Of a DNA stretch of 64,000 nt, positions 62,319 through 64,000 are shown in pieces (position 1 is the first letter of the stretch; the number at the start of each line of letters is the position of its first letter). The notes beneath the pieces are model-generated. The model was not told the origin of the DNA and ran no database searches. It saw only the letters and a program-made list of their open reading frames with translations. Source of the stretch: Bordetella genomosp. 13 (GTDB lineage: Bacteria; Pseudomonadota; Gammaproteobacteria; Burkholderiales; Burkholderiaceae_B); the NCBI RefSeq assembly GCF_002119665.1, contig NZ_CP021111.1, positions 2,914,001-2,978,000 of the forward strand, in the 5' to 3' direction. A program made the translations under genes and the position numbers.

Positions 62319-64000
<1,682 letters not shown>

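Overview
The window is GC-rich DNA (locally AT-rich only around 8.1-9.2 kb) that looks like a betaproteobacterial chromosome of the Alcaligenaceae, Bordetella/Achromobacter type. The basis is the ftsH-folP-glmM run followed by olsB, ppx, ppk and pstSCAB, plus the general protein character. The genus is inferred; no rRNA or other decisive marker is present.

1-10.1 kb is an accessory block. It holds the 3' two thirds of an error-prone DNA polymerase (dnaE2/imuC), a split zinc-ribbon/glycine-zipper protein, a DUF932 protein, a YqaJ-type exonuclease, a Gp3/recombination-directionality-factor-like protein, an Xre regulator, small zinc-finger and secreted proteins, an inovirus Gp2/YagK-type HUH protein, an AlpA regulator and a MatP-like ribbon-helix-helix protein. 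It ends at tRNA-Pro(TGG), next to a tandem 12-bp repeat. It reads as an integrated-element end without a visible integrase.

10.2-13.4 kb carries a ProQ/FinO RNA chaperone, a small membrane protein and a RES/Xre (MbcT-MbcA type) toxin-antitoxin pair whose antitoxin overlaps the end of a peptidyl-prolyl isomerase gene.

13.3-36.5 kb is the most striking region. On the minus strand, in transcription order, it has an STN-domain protein without a beta-barrel (VreA-like), an ECF sigma factor (VreI-like), an anti-sigma factor (VreR-like), a 3718-residue two-partner-secretion exoprotein (PdtA/FHA family), its FhaC/ShlB-type transporter, an ExbB with an N-terminal DUF2341-LamG ectodomain, ExbD, a TonB-like protein, a large porin, a coiled-coil periplasmic protein, a YbjN protein and a lipoprotein PPIase. 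It resembles the phosphate-controlled Vre/Pdt locus of Pseudomonas aeruginosa. A PHO-box-like site lies upstream of the vreA-like gene. 36.6-38.4 kb adds a small secreted protein, a second TonB-C-like protein and a trypsin-like protease.

38.6-49.5 kb holds a hemolysin III family protein, an orphan ABC substrate-binding protein, an RpiR regulator, a HAD-IIA phosphatase, phnDCE, a short lipoprotein, a Tat-exported phospholipase C and a trimeric autotransporter adhesin.

49.5-64 kb is core phosphate and envelope biology: a DegQ/HtrA protease, pstBACS with a textbook PHO box, ppk, ppx, olsB (ornithine lipids), glmM, folP and the 5'-truncated ftsH.

The unifying theme from about 34 to 60 kb is probably phosphate starvation. 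Candidate PHO boxes precede pstS, phnD, the vreA-like gene and olsB, and the products cover phosphate uptake, organophosphate release and import, polyphosphate turnover and phosphorus-free lipids.
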